Position numbers and translations under genes: made by a program. The notes under the pieces were generated by a model, which saw only the letters and a program-made list of their open reading frames with translations, did not search any database and was not told the DNA's origin. DNA of 51,296 nucleotides from Desulfocucumis palustris (GTDB lineage: Bacteria > Bacillota > Desulfotomaculia > Desulfotomaculales > Desulfocucumaceae), in NCBI RefSeq assembly GCF_002933875.1, contig NZ_BFAV01000016.1:1-51296 (forward strand), read 5' to 3'. Of this stretch, positions 40,656 to 49,904 are shown one piece after another (position 1 is the first letter of the stretch; every line of letters starts with the position of its first letter).

Positions 40656-43600
40656 TTAATCTGTTGTTGTAAAGGTGACTATATGGTCTGTTGCCAAACT
40701 GGCACCATTTTTGTCTTTTACAGCGTTTGCGGGAATTGTTAACACGTATGATTCATTTTCGTTTAATTTCTTTTTGGGTGTAATTGTCAACGCACTCTTT
40801 TTAATTGAGGCTTTATAAGGAACGCTTTTATTGTTATAATCATTAAGTTTTATCTTTTTGAAGTCTTTCCCCTTTACTATTTCCCGGTCAAACTCAATTT
40901 TTACCATTGGTTTTAACGGGATATCAACTTCCCCATCTTCAGGGTAAGAGCTATCTACCATGATAACATTGTCATTAGTTCCGGTTGTAAAATACAGGTA
41001 GTAAGAATTCTCCTGTTTGTTGCCCTCTTTATCCTTAACAGCGCTGGCCGGGATATAAACTGTATAAGCCATATTTGTTTTAAGTAGTTCAATGGGGTCA
41101 ATGCTCAATGTATCTGAAGAAATAGTGTTATTGGTGGCCACTGGTTCATCACTAGAATTTTTAACCAATATTTGCTGAAAATTATCTCCTTTTGTTACAG
41201 CCTTGTTAAATTTAACAGTAATTGTTTCATCCAATTTTACGCCTTTTTGATTGGTCGCAGGTTTAGTATTGTTAATTCTTAATACTGGTGAACCTTGTTC
41301 CTTTATAGTAAGCTTTGTTTCCGGGTCGCCGAGTAGGTTAATTTCATAATAGCAATACCTAATATAGTTGCTGCTATCACTATTTTCCAGATACGTTAAA
41401 TTGGTTTCCTTAGAGTAATTTAAGGCAGCGCCCAGGTTATATATTTTTTCTCCAAAAATTGAATTCCAAAACTGGCGGTCAAAAAACTGGGAGGATCCCC
41501 TTGTATCATTTTTTGTAAACCAGCCGTAGCGGGAATTAACAATGGTTGCAAAGGCGCCATTGCTGCCTGTTACCAGATGTTCTGAGATGCAGTCGCTACT
41601 GTTTATAGTGCCATCTGTGTTCATGTTGTCAAAGGAGCCTGCATAACATCCCTGACTATACAAAAAAAATGGTTCTGTATTTGTCAGGGAATCGACGTCA
41701 CCGTTTTCCATTTTCATAAGTTTAGTAATATCGGCATGTCCTAAATGGTTTATTAAATTTGGATCGGTGTTTATGACGTTATCTACCAACTCCGATTTGG
41801 GCCAGTCATTTCCTTCATAATCACGATCATACAGCGTGTTTACTGTATAACCAGAAGGGAACCCTTTTGTTGAAAACTCTTTCTCCGATCCATTCTTAAT
41901 CTCATCCTTGCAATCACCACCCCAGGTTTCGTCGGCCAGACTGTTTGTACTCTTTTGGTCTACATAGGGAGACATTTCTAGGGCATTTTGTATTGTTTTT
42001 CCTTCCAGTGTAGTTATATATTTTTGTAACTGGTATATTTTTGCTTCTATATCCTGCAAATTATCCGCAGGTATGTTAATTACTGTTAATTCATTGTGAA
42101 ATTCCGTGGTTAAATCCAGTAAATTATCAATGTCTTCTTGGTTAATAATGCTGTCACAGCCATTACCGGATAAAATATTATTCAACTCTGGGACATATTT
42201 CACCAGCAGCTTAGTAAAATGTGCCAGGAGCAAAGCGTTATTTATAAAGGCTTGTTTGAAGAAATCACTGTTTTTATAATAGAAGCTAACATATTCATCA
42301 GAAATCTTACTATCTCGCAGTTCTTTCAATGTCTTTACTACAAGGCTCGGATCCATTTCATCTTGTTGTATTGCCGCATATTCAACAGAACAATGAGGGT
42401 CATCCTCACTTAGCTTTTCCCCAATCATCCAGGCTGACTTATTTTTATTTGCTTTTTCATAATTAATCGTTTTGTTAACAAAATTAGAGGCTTCATCATG
42501 GGAATCTATTGGTGCCCTTCCTACATACACTTCTGCCAGTAAATCCGGATTATCTCCGGGTTCACCATATATCCTGTTACCATTACCATCGAAATCACCG
42601 TTTAAACAAGCATAATATAAATCGGCTGCAATGGGGGAAGGATAGTCGCTAAATGGCCCCCATAGCTTTCTTACCGGCACAATGTTATCTCCGCTTTCCG
42701 AACCCTCATCGCCGCCGTCAGCATCGCCGCCCAGCAAAAAAAACAGACTCTGATTGTTAAGATAAGCATCGCTTATAAAATTTCTTATTTGCTCCGGCTG
42801 ATCAACTCCTGGATAATTAGTATAGATATCTTCCACCGTCACAGTGGCCGCCGTCAGCCCCTTTGACATTTTCCAGTCAACCAGCGGCTGAAAATCGTTA
42901 ACAAAATCCCGGGAAGTAATAACAACATAATCAGCGTTTCCTTCAATTAGCACAGATGACTGTGCCTGCTGATTTACTTTATCTTCTGAAAAAAAATTAC
43001 TGTCGTTGGAATCATACGTTTGCAAAATTTCCGGATTATCCACCAGTTGGGAAACGGCTTTTTTGTCCAAAGACGTGGGTTTTACATTGGCAAAGGAATT
43101 AGTCGGGGAGGAATCTTTTAACGATATGTCTATTTTAATGGATTCCGCCACCTTTATTTGCTCCTGGGAAGGAAAGAATTGAACTGGGTATAAATTAATA
43201 AAAAGTAGTTGATAGGCTGACTTCCACTGTACCATCGGCTCTGAATTACTGTTGCCGGGATAAGCGGCGTCAGATTTATATATTTTTGTATTGGGTGTTG
43301 TTAGAAAGGACTTTGAAAATGTGGGATAAATATTAGCAGCCGGCTTAATCTTGACATTATTAATTAATTTTTGCTCGCCAAGAGAGATGTTTACCTTTTT
43401 AATACTTTTTCCTTTTGGTATAAGCAACACAACAGATTTAAAGGGTATCATAGGGTGCCCCGGTTTACCCATAAATTTTAGACTATTGATATTAACCGAA
43501 TTGAAGCCCGATAAATCTTTTGGGCCAACTATTGCTGTGCCAAATTTATATGTTTTTGAGATAACGTCGAAGCCTTTTGAATCGCCTTCATTTGATGCCG

Positions 43601-43679
43601 CCAGCGCAGGACAGACAGGCGAAACAATAGCAATAACCAATATCAGCAGATATGTGAGCAGTTTTTTTGCAGACCTCAT
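40656..43679 (-). CDS. Secreted C25 (gingipain-like) cysteine protease with Ig-like repeats
   Basis: About 1007 residues. A signal peptide ends near residue 28 (VCPALA). A propeptide-like region of about 200 residues is followed by the C25 domain: YVVITSRDFVNDFQPLVDWK near 252, FFLLGGDADGG near 315, the catalytic His in INHLGHADI near 648, and the catalytic Cys in SQGCYAGSF near 678. Two C-terminal Big_5/SbsA Ig-like domains follow (residues about 805-900 and 905-1005, with PATNQKGVKLDETITVKFNK and PEDGEVDIPLKPMVKIEFD). ATG at 43679 follows GGAGG. It is low in GC compared with the surrounding core genes. A secreted protease anchored or spaced by Ig domains is expected. Confidence 0.88.
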   Translation of the reverse strand: MRSAKKLLTYLLILVIAIVSPVCPALAASNEGDSKGFDVISKTYKFGTAIVGPKDLSGFNSVNINSLKFMGKPGHPMIPFKSVVLLIPKGKSIKKVNISLGEQKLINNVKIKPAANIYPTFSKSFLTTPNTKIYKSDAAYPGNSNSEPMVQWKSAYQLLFINLYPVQFFPSQEQIKVAESIKIDISLKDSSPTNSFANVKPTSLDKKAVSQLVDNPEILQTYDSNDSNFFSEDKVNQQAQSSVLIEGNADYVVITSRDFVNDFQPLVDWKMSKGLTAATVTVEDIYTNYPGVDQPEQIRNFISDAYLNNQSLFFLLGGDADGGDEGSESGDNIVPVRKLWGPFSDYPSPIAADLYYACLNGDFDGNGNRIYGEPGDNPDLLAEVYVGRAPIDSHDEASNFVNKTINYEKANKNKSAWMIGEKLSEDDPHCSVEYAAIQQDEMDPSLVVKTLKELRDSKISDEYVSFYYKNSDFFKQAFINNALLLAHFTKLLVKYVPELNNILSGNGCDSIINQEDIDNLLDLTTEFHNELTVINIPADNLQDIEAKIYQLQKYITTLEGKTIQNALEMSPYVDQKSTNSLADETWGGDCKDEIKNGSEKEFSTKGFPSGYTVNTLYDRDYEGNDWPKSELVDNVINTDPNLINHLGHADITKLMKMENGDVDSLTNTEPFFLYSQGCYAGSFDNMNTDGTINSSDCISEHLVTGSNGAFATIVNSRYGWFTKNDTRGSSQFFDRQFWNSIFGEKIYNLGAALNYSKETNLTYLENSDSSNYIRYCYYEINLLGDPETKLTIKEQGSPVLRINNTKPATNQKGVKLDETITVKFNKAVTKGDNFQQILVKNSSDEPVATNNTISSDTLSIDPIELLKTNMAYTVYIPASAVKDKEGNKQENSYYLYFTTGTNDNVIMVDSSYPEDGEVDIPLKPMVKIEFDREIVKGKDFKKIKLNDYNNKSVPYKASIKKSALTITPKKKLNENESYVLTIPANAVKDKNGASLATDHIVTFTTTD

Positions 43680-43797
43680 ATACAATAACCTCCACTATAA
43701 TTATCATTCCTTATAAAATAAAGAATACTATCAGGAAGCTTTACGCATTCAGATTAAACAACAATTTACCCTTCTTTATGTACTTAATAAACTTAAA

Positions 43798-43839
43798 CTA
43801 TTTTAGTGTTGAAAGTTCTGTAAATGTAAGCGACGGCAT
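43798..43839 (-). CDS. Possible 13-residue peptide upstream of the protease
   Basis: Read on the minus strand, GGAGGTGATTTAAA precedes ATG at 43839 and a 13-codon frame (MPSLTFTELSTLK). The ribosome-binding site is as strong as any in the window. It lies about 120 bp upstream of the C25 protease start in the same direction. It may be a leader peptide for that gene. There is no homologue to compare, so confidence is limited. Confidence 0.35.
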   Translation of the reverse strand: MPSLTFTELSTLK

Positions 43840-43877
43840 TTTAAATCACCTCCACACCGTGATAAAATGTCAGAATG

Positions 43878-44100
43878 TGTCGACGCCTGAAAACATCACA
43901 AAATCCGCGCTGTGAAGCGCGGATTTTGTTCCTGGGGATATTTTCTACTATGTTTCGGCATAATTGTAAAATATTCCTGCATGGGTTGACAATATTTTCT
44001 TAGGCTTAAGCTTGGCACTTTTCAGGGATTTTTGATCCATCCGAGGTCAAAAACCTTCACCAACAAAGACGGTTCCACAAGAACCTATATACAATATATT
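43878..44100 (+). mobile_element. Left-end remnant of an IS1634-like element, copy B
   Basis: TGTCGACGCCTGAAAA starts the element, followed by a hairpin (ACAAAATCCGCGC/GCGCGGATTTTGT, 43897-43929), a TTTCGGCATAA block and GTAAAATATTCCTGCATGGG (43966). A frame at about 44030-44095 then reads RSKTFTNKDGSTRTYIQ, the typical N-terminus of IS1634-family transposases, before similarity is lost. The rest of the transposase is missing. Bases 44100-44255 hold no other recognised feature. Confidence 0.6.
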
Positions 44101-44255
44101 GGTCTGCCTTCTCCTGTCTGGAACAACATTATCTATACAGGGTTTTGGACTTCCTTTCTAACAATAAAGTTTGAAAGTCTCAAACTTCAGCCTAAGCAAA
44201 GGGGACACGCCTCTATTGAGAGCCTGACTTTGGGTGAAAAATGTCCCCAACGTAT

Positions 44256-44283
44256 GTTTCGAAGGGTAGAAACCCTTCGAAAC
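44256..44283. repeat. Perfect 12-bp hairpin
   Basis: GTTTCGAAGGGT and ACCCTTCGAAAC flank AGAA. Just upstream GGGGACA (about 44202) and TGTCCCC (about 44242) form a wider inverted repeat. There is no T run. It lies downstream of comM and may be a remnant of a repeat family or a weak terminator for comM. Confidence 0.45.
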
Positions 44284-44376
44284 CCAAGACTCACTTTATA
44301 TTCGCGAAATTTTTGTAATAATATACTCCAAGCCCGGAGCACCTGGTTCTTATTTGGGGATTCCGGTCAATTAAAG

Positions 44377-45903
44377 CTATCCACCCTGCATTTCCCGGCG
44401 GTACTGGACAGCTTCAGCCAGATGCTCCGCCTGGATCCTTTCGCTGCCGGCCAGGTCGGCCACCGTTCTGGCCACTTTCAGCACCCTGTCGTGGCTCCGG
44501 GCGCTGAGCTTCAATTGTTTGAAGGCAGATTTCAATAGGCTTGAGGCTTCCCGGGAGAGGAGGCAGTTCTTTCTTACAACTGAGCCGGTCATGTTGGCGT
44601 TACAGCCTGTACCGGAGTTTTTAAATCTCTCCCTTTGTATGGCCCGGGCCGCTTCGACCCTTTTTTTTATGGCCTCCGAAGTTTCTCCCGGCTGACTGTC
44701 TGCCAGTTCGTCAAAAGTAACCCTGGGAACGTCTATAATAATATCTATCCTGTCCAGCAGAGGCCCGGAAATACGCCCCATGTAGCGCTGCACCTGCAAG
44801 GGGGTGCAGTTGCAGTCCTTGAGCGTGTCTCCATGATAGCCGCAGGGGCAGGGGTTGCAGGAGCCGATCAGCATCAGTCTGGCCGGGTAGCTGAGTGACG
44901 CGTTGATTCTGGAAATGGTTACGGTGCCGTCTTCCAGGGGTTGGCGCAGGGCCTCCAGGGCATCCTTGTGAAACTCCGGCATTTCGTCAAGAAAAAGTAT
45001 GCCGTTGTGAGCCAGGCTGATTTCACCGGGCCGGGGATATTTTCCCCCCCCCACCAGGGCAATGGAGGAGGCACTGTGATGCGGCGCCCGGTAGGGCCTT
45101 TCGGTTATCATGGCCTGGCCCGGTTTAAGAAGCCCGGCCAGGCTGTATATTTTGGTGGTTTCCAAAGCTTCTTCAAAACTCAAGTCCGGCATTATGCCTG
45201 GAAGGCAGCGGGCCAGCATAGTTTTGCCGGATCCCGGACTTCCCGTCATCAGAACGTTGTGCCCGCCGGCGGCGGCCACTTCCAGAGCCCGCCTGGCGGC
45301 ATACTGGCCCTTTACTTCCGAGAAATCGGGATAACGGTTGTCCCGGCCGGGGCGATGTTCATTTTCATCAGGGGTATAAGGAAATATTTCTTCCTCACCG
45401 GTTAAAAAATAGCTTAACTGATTCAACGAAGATACCGGATATATGCCGGCGCTTCTGACCAGCGCGGCTTCTCCGGCATTTTCCCGGGGAACCACCACCG
45501 ATGTGAATCCGTTCTCCACAGCCGCCAGCACGTTGGGCAGTACGCCGGCAACCCCGCGCACGTCCCCTTTCAGTGAAAGCTCGCCAATAAATACGAGCGG
45601 GCCGCATTTTTCCGGGTCTATTTGCCCCGTGGCGGCCAGTACTCCCACGGCTATGGCCAGATCGTACATGGGGCCTTCCTTTTTTATATCGGCGGGGGCC
45701 AGGTTTACAGTTATACGTTTTACCGGGAATTCAAACCCCGAGTTTTTAATTGCCGCCCTTACCCTGTCCCTGGACTCCCTTACGGCCACATCGGGCAATC
45801 CGACCAGATCAAAGCAGGGCAGCCCGTTAGAGACATCCACCTCGACTTTGACTATGTGGCCTGCGAGGCCGTGCAGGGCGGTACTGTTGATTATGGAGAG
45901 CAA
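44377..45903 (-). CDS. comM: ComM/YifB family AAA+ ATPase
   Basis: A 508-residue magnesium-chelatase-like protein. The N-terminal Lon-like domain (GLPCFDLVGLPDVAVRESRD near 27) precedes the AAA+ core, with Walker A GSPGSGKTML near 220 and Walker B ILFLDEMPEF near 298. A zinc-binding loop follows (SCNPCPCGYHGD and CNCTPLQVQRYMGRISGPLL near 350-380). ComM is a helicase that helps integrate foreign DNA in transformation. TTG at 45903 follows GAGGT. comM is a known integration hotspot, and a diverged fragment of another comM lies at 35124-35211. Confidence 0.95.
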   Translation of the reverse strand: MLSIINSTALHGLAGHIVKVEVDVSNGLPCFDLVGLPDVAVRESRDRVRAAIKNSGFEFPVKRITVNLAPADIKKEGPMYDLAIAVGVLAATGQIDPEKCGPLVFIGELSLKGDVRGVAGVLPNVLAAVENGFTSVVVPRENAGEAALVRSAGIYPVSSLNQLSYFLTGEEEIFPYTPDENEHRPGRDNRYPDFSEVKGQYAARRALEVAAAGGHNVLMTGSPGSGKTMLARCLPGIMPDLSFEEALETTKIYSLAGLLKPGQAMITERPYRAPHHSASSIALVGGGKYPRPGEISLAHNGILFLDEMPEFHKDALEALRQPLEDGTVTISRINASLSYPARLMLIGSCNPCPCGYHGDTLKDCNCTPLQVQRYMGRISGPLLDRIDIIIDVPRVTFDELADSQPGETSEAIKKRVEAARAIQRERFKNSGTGCNANMTGSVVRKNCLLSREASSLLKSAFKQLKLSARSHDRVLKVARTVADLAGSERIQAEHLAEAVQYRREMQGG

Positions 45904-46134
45904 TTGATATACCTCGCTCCATGGAAATGATCAGACCTTTTCGCTCATATATTACCACATTTTACTATTAATTTCAGTCTTTTCTTAAATAGTGGGACTT
46001 TCCTTGTAATGTTAATGTTAAGGACAGGAAATCATTTGCCCCCGGGTGCGCACAGGCGGTTTTTGCCATTTATATTCTTATATCGTTTTCCCAATAATAC
46101 TTAGTAAATCAAATTTGCGGGGGGCTGAATTATT

Positions 46135-46737
46135 GTGAAGAAATTTTTGACGTCCTTATTGTTTGTTACCCTTTTGCTGGCTATGGCATTTGGTTGCTCG
46201 GCAAGCAAAAAACCGGAAACCAATGTGGATAATAAGCCTTCGGCCACTGCACCGGGAACCACGGAGTCAACAGTCAGAAAAACGGTCGGTTTAACGGAGA
46301 TCGCCAAAAAAGAGAGGAAATTGGCAAACGAATTGGAACCCCAGCATAAAAAGATATCTGATTTATATACCAGCTTTGGCCAGGGTAAAATAGACCGGGA
46401 AAAACTAAACAGCCAATTATCACTGATACAGCCCGATATTGCCAAAATTAAAAGCGAATCCAATGATTTTAACAGGGAATACCGGCTGGGAACCGGATTT
46501 AAAGACGATCCCTTATACAAGGATGGATTGAAATACGGAAAAAATTTGCGTTCATCTGCGGCTACAATGATCCGGCTGGCAACCGAGGGCGAATATGTAA
46601 AGGAGCAGGGTAAAACAAAATTGCAGATAAAGAACCTAAATGACGCCGAGCTAAAAACAAAATATGCTGAAACCGAAAAACAGTATCAAGTCTACCTGGG
46701 TAAGCTTAACGATGCGTTAAAGAAGCTGGGCGCATAA
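46135..46737 (+). CDS. Putative lipoprotein, helical
   Basis: A 200-residue protein of unknown function. The signal peptide is followed by a lipobox (LAMAFGC, Cys near residue 21) and a Thr/Pro/Lys-rich linker. The rest is mostly helical and highly charged (residues about 55-200, KKERKLANELEPQHKKISD and later EKQYQVYLGKLNDALKKLG). The start is GTG with a modest ribosome-binding site (GGGGGG). A cell-surface location is inferred. A structured region follows directly. Confidence 0.7.
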   Translation: MKKFLTSLLFVTLLLAMAFGCSASKKPETNVDNKPSATAPGTTESTVRKTVGLTEIAKKERKLANELEPQHKKISDLYTSFGQGKIDREKLNSQLSLIQPDIAKIKSESNDFNREYRLGTGFKDDPLYKDGLKYGKNLRSSAATMIRLATEGEYVKEQGKTKLQIKNLNDAELKTKYAETEKQYQVYLGKLNDALKKLGA

Positions 46738-46744
46738 GTTTCAA

Positions 46745-46903
46745 GTCCGGCCTAAAGAAACTAAAAGGTTGGGTAGCAGGCCGGAAACCGGGCGAATCGA
46801 TGCCTGGGGAGCCAGGCCCACTGGCTTACGGTGAACCAGGAAGTTTCGCAACTTTGCCTATGCTCCTGGAAGCCCCTCCCGAAAGCGTTAGCGAAGGGAG
46901 GGG
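46745..46903. other. Highly structured region, unassigned RNA-like element
   Basis: Nested perfect helices fill the gap between the lipoprotein gene and the convergent kinase gene: CCGGCCT (46747)/AGGCCGG (46778), GCCTGG (46802)/CCAGGC (46812), CCAGGA (46836)/TCCTGG (46864) enclosing AAGTT/AACTT, and CCCCTCCC (46873)/GGGAGGGG (46896). Orientation is unclear. Read on the minus strand, GGCAAA, a GCGA tetraloop, AAGCC and GGGCCT occur in the order of GEMM-type riboswitches, but the tetraloop-receptor pair is absent. Confidence 0.4.
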
Positions 46904-48933
46904 CGGTTCACTTTAAACCTGACGGAAAACGCTGTACCGCCGGGACCGGTCTCCAGGCTGATTACTGCGTTATGCCTGGCGGCTATGCCGTAGCAGGTGG
47001 CAAGGCCCAGCCCGGTTCCATAGTCCTTGGTGGTAAAAAAGGGGGTTCCGATTTTGTCTATGATTTCCTTTTCTATGCCTTTGCCCTGATCCCTTACCGA
47101 CAGAAATACTTCACCGTTTTCGCTGTAAGTTCTAATCTCCAGTATTCCCCCGGCGGGCATGGCCTCAAGTCCGTTTCTGACCAGGTTAAGTATAAGCTGC
47201 CTGATTTCTTCCTCATTTAAAGGTGTATCAGGGACGTTCTCCGTCGCTACCGACAGTTGCATCTTGGCGTTTATGGCGTCAGCCTGTATTAACGGCAATA
47301 TTTTTCGAAGTATTTCATTTAGATTCTGGGTTTTAAATTCAGTATGCTTGTTTTTGGCTACACTAAGAAATTCCGTAATAATGGAGTTGGCCCTGTCCAG
47401 CTCGCTGATCATCAGGTCGTAGAATTCTTTATATTTTACGCATTCTTCTTTTTTACCCAGCATCTGCAGCAACCCCCGGATTGTGGTCATGGGATTTCTG
47501 ATTTCGTGCCCTATTCCGGCTGCCATTTCTCCCACCAGGTGAAGCTTCTCCAGGCGGGCCATGTCCTTTTCCAGATTTTTATATTGTGTGATATCATTGA
47601 TGGAGGCCAGGAGATGTTCTTTCCCATCAATGTATATTTTGTCGGCAGAATACAGTCCCACGTGAATTTCGCCGGAACTGTCATATATATTTATTTCGCG
47701 GTTATATACAGTACCCTTTTCTATTATTTTCCTCCTTATAGATCCGGGCTCCTCAGATTTAACCCAGAATTTTAGTTCCGTGGTTTTCCTGTCCAGGACT
47801 TCGTGTCTTTGGTATTTCAGTTTGAGTAAAAAGCTGTCGTTTACATCAATTATTCGCCCGGTTTTAAAATTCAAAATCATCATAAGGCTGGGACTGGCGT
47901 TAAAGGCTATAGAGAAACGTTCCTCGGAGAGCCGCAGGCATTCTTCAATACCTTTTCTTTGCCTGATATCTCTTGCGGTGCCCAGATATAATCCTTCAGG
48001 CAGCACGGTGGCGCTTATTTCAACAGGGACATGACTACCGTTTTTATGTTGCAGGATTGTTTCAAAATTTTCCAGGACACCCTTTTCAACCAGTTCATTA
48101 AATTTAGCCATAATTACTTCCACCAACTCGGAGGGGGGGATGTCAGGTATATTCATTTTCAGCAATTCATTTTTATTGTAGCCCAGCAACCGGGAAGCCG
48201 CAGGGTTTGCATTAATAAATCTTCCGTCGGACCTGGCAACAAAAATGGCGTCCCTGAAGTTTTCAATCAGGGAGAGATATCGCTGGCGGCTTTCACCTAA
48301 TTCCTTCTCGGCATTATTGCGCAGGCAAGCGGCCGCCAGTATATTGGCAAAAATTTCGACCATGTCAATTTCTTCAAGTTTTTTCCCCGCAGGCATGATA
48401 ATGGTGAGGTTACCCAATATATGTTCCTTCCGTACTAACCCTATTCCATATATTTTGCCGGTTTCATATATGTTTTCAAAATTCAGGCAGTTTAGTCCGG
48501 GGATATTTTTAAACAGCAGTTCATATGGCCCGTTAATCTCCACTAACCGGCCTGTTTTGTAAAGTACAAGGTATTCATCATCGATCGGCCAGATCCTGCC
48601 CACCGGACTGAAGCCCGCTAATTCAACAACTTTTTGAAGAAATTGCTTTTTCCCCGCCAAAGCCCTGGTTGTGGCCATTCGTTCAGCTTCATGATATGTA
48701 TTGACCGCTACGCATAGGGCGCCCGTGAGTTTTAAAAGCTGCTTTGCTATTGGCTGGTAATTAATCTTGGCAAATGGAAACTCCAGGTGATTTGCGGATG
48801 ACTGGGACAACACCTTCAACATATCATTACGTCTCCGGAGTGTTTCCCTGGACTGCTCAAGTTCGTCAATGCTGCGGCGCATGGATGCCATTTCGCGTAA
48901 TAATTTTTCCCTGTCTTTTTCAATAGAATGCAT
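46888..48933 (-). CDS. PAS sensor histidine kinase, sporulation-kinase type
   Basis: A 681-residue cytoplasmic kinase. A coiled start (residues 1-45) and a GAF-like region are followed by two PAS domains (YLSLIENFRDAIFVARSDGR near 230, FSIAFNASPSLMMILNFKTG near 350). The HisKA phosphoacceptor is in AAGIGHEIRNPMTTIRG near 473. The ATPase domain has LILNLVRNGLEAMP near 585, VRDQGKGIEKEIID and TGLGLATCYGI. The short helix after the phosphoacceptor (EFYDLMISELDRANSIITEF) is typical of KinA-like kinases feeding Spo0F. No response regulator is adjacent. Its end overlaps a hairpin. Confidence 0.9.
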   Translation of the reverse strand: MHSIEKDREKLLREMASMRRSIDELEQSRETLRRRNDMLKVLSQSSANHLEFPFAKINYQPIAKQLLKLTGALCVAVNTYHEAERMATTRALAGKKQFLQKVVELAGFSPVGRIWPIDDEYLVLYKTGRLVEINGPYELLFKNIPGLNCLNFENIYETGKIYGIGLVRKEHILGNLTIIMPAGKKLEEIDMVEIFANILAAACLRNNAEKELGESRQRYLSLIENFRDAIFVARSDGRFINANPAASRLLGYNKNELLKMNIPDIPPSELVEVIMAKFNELVEKGVLENFETILQHKNGSHVPVEISATVLPEGLYLGTARDIRQRKGIEECLRLSEERFSIAFNASPSLMMILNFKTGRIIDVNDSFLLKLKYQRHEVLDRKTTELKFWVKSEEPGSIRRKIIEKGTVYNREINIYDSSGEIHVGLYSADKIYIDGKEHLLASINDITQYKNLEKDMARLEKLHLVGEMAAGIGHEIRNPMTTIRGLLQMLGKKEECVKYKEFYDLMISELDRANSIITEFLSVAKNKHTEFKTQNLNEILRKILPLIQADAINAKMQLSVATENVPDTPLNEEEIRQLILNLVRNGLEAMPAGGILEIRTYSENGEVFLSVRDQGKGIEKEIIDKIGTPFFTTKDYGTGLGLATCYGIAARHNAVISLETGPGGTAFSVRFKVNRPSLR

Positions 48934-49064
48934 TTTAAATTACCTCTGTGTCCGAACCGGTATTTGTATATAGAAATTAATAGGATATTCTTACAATAAT
49001 TTGCATAATCCTTCAAGCATATCAATTAATTATCAAATAAAGTACGCTGCCGGCATAACGCCGG

Positions 49065-49400
49065 CTAATCCTGGATAATATCCGCCGCGCCCGATTGTTC
49101 CATCATGGCTCTTACCCGGTCAGCATCAAGTTTTGGGGTATTTACCGCCACAAGGATTCCTGTTTTACCTTTAAGCTCTTTGATACCCTGCGCGAAGGAA
49201 CCCGTCTCCCAAAGTCCGTCCCGCTCGGTCTTAATGAAAGAGATTTCGTCGGCCACTTCCTCCGGGTCTTTTAAAAGCCTTTCGTCCGTGTCCCCCAAGT
49301 GTGAAATAATCATGTCCTTGCGGTCGAACCCGCCTTTGCGGAGTGTATCCACCAGGAAGCCCACCTGACGTTTATCAGACATTCTTGCGATTAAACGCAT
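49065..49400 (-). CDS. Small hypothetical protein resembling general stress protein 17M
   Basis: A 111-residue soluble protein. It starts RLIARMSDKRQVGFLVDTLR, a pattern like proteins that compute on flavour of ferredoxin-like folds in the general stress 17M family, and contains DTDERLLKDPEEVADEISFI. ATG at 49400 follows AAAGGAGGTG; the longer frame to 49433 lacks support. The function is unknown. It is monocistronic. Confidence 0.65.
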   Translation of the reverse strand: MRLIARMSDKRQVGFLVDTLRKGGFDRKDMIISHLGDTDERLLKDPEEVADEISFIKTERDGLWETGSFAQGIKELKGKTGILVAVNTPKLDADRVRAMMEQSGAADIIQD

Positions 49401-49640
49401 TTTTACACCTCCTTTGGCAATTAGTATGCGCATAAATTAAGCCGGTAATAAAATATGTTTCCACTACGGCGGGATAACTAAACACATTAATTTCCATAGA
49501 TGTAATCTTTTTTTTAACTTGTCACCAGTATTTCTATTATGTTATATTTAATGGAAGTAGAATGGCAGGTTATTTATGGCATGAAGTTGTTTCCTTGGTT
49601 TTGAGTAAACAGTGATAAATGGTTTTAAATTATTATAAAC

Positions 49641-49699
49641 GGATGGAAGTACGGGAGGGAAAGTTGGCTTATTAAACACTCCATCGGGTGTTTTTTTGT
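49641..49699 (+). ncRNA. Leader-RNA motif A with terminator
   Basis: GGAAGTACGGGAGGGAA is followed by a TTA stretch and a terminator (AAACAC/GGGTGTTTTTTT around 49674-49697). The same order occurs again at 49770-49818. The two elements look like duplicated, attenuated leaders. No known riboswitch core is recognised. Confidence 0.45.
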
Positions 49700-49759
49700 T
49701 TGTCTGCCAATAATTTCCCTGGTGGACGCGGCTAAAATATTGCTTTTAGTCCGCGACAA

Positions 49760-49818
49760 CGGTAGTACGGTAGTACGGTAGGGAAGGCTATTTACGGCAC
49801 CCACCTGGTGCCTTTTTA
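49760..49818 (+). ncRNA. Leader-RNA motif B with terminator
   Basis: GGTAGTACGGTAGTACGGTAGGGAA contains the 8-base unit GGTAGTAC in tandem and aligns with motif A. It ends in GGCACC/GGTGCC (49797-49813) followed by TTTTT. It lies about 90 bp before the binding-protein gene. Between A and B, CGCGGCTAAAA/TTTTAGTCCGCG (49727-49755) is another hairpin. Confidence 0.45.
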
Positions 49819-49904
49819 TTTACCCTTTTTCCCTGCCCTGGAAAATACTCGGGGGCGGAGCTTCCGTGGAAATATATATTCTAAAGAGCAGGGAGGAAAA
49901 AAAT

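Noticed and set aside
44032..44538. 168-residue plus-strand frame
   Set aside because: Only the first 20 residues resemble a transposase; the rest is antisense to comM or crosses a hairpin, so it is a remnant and not a gene.
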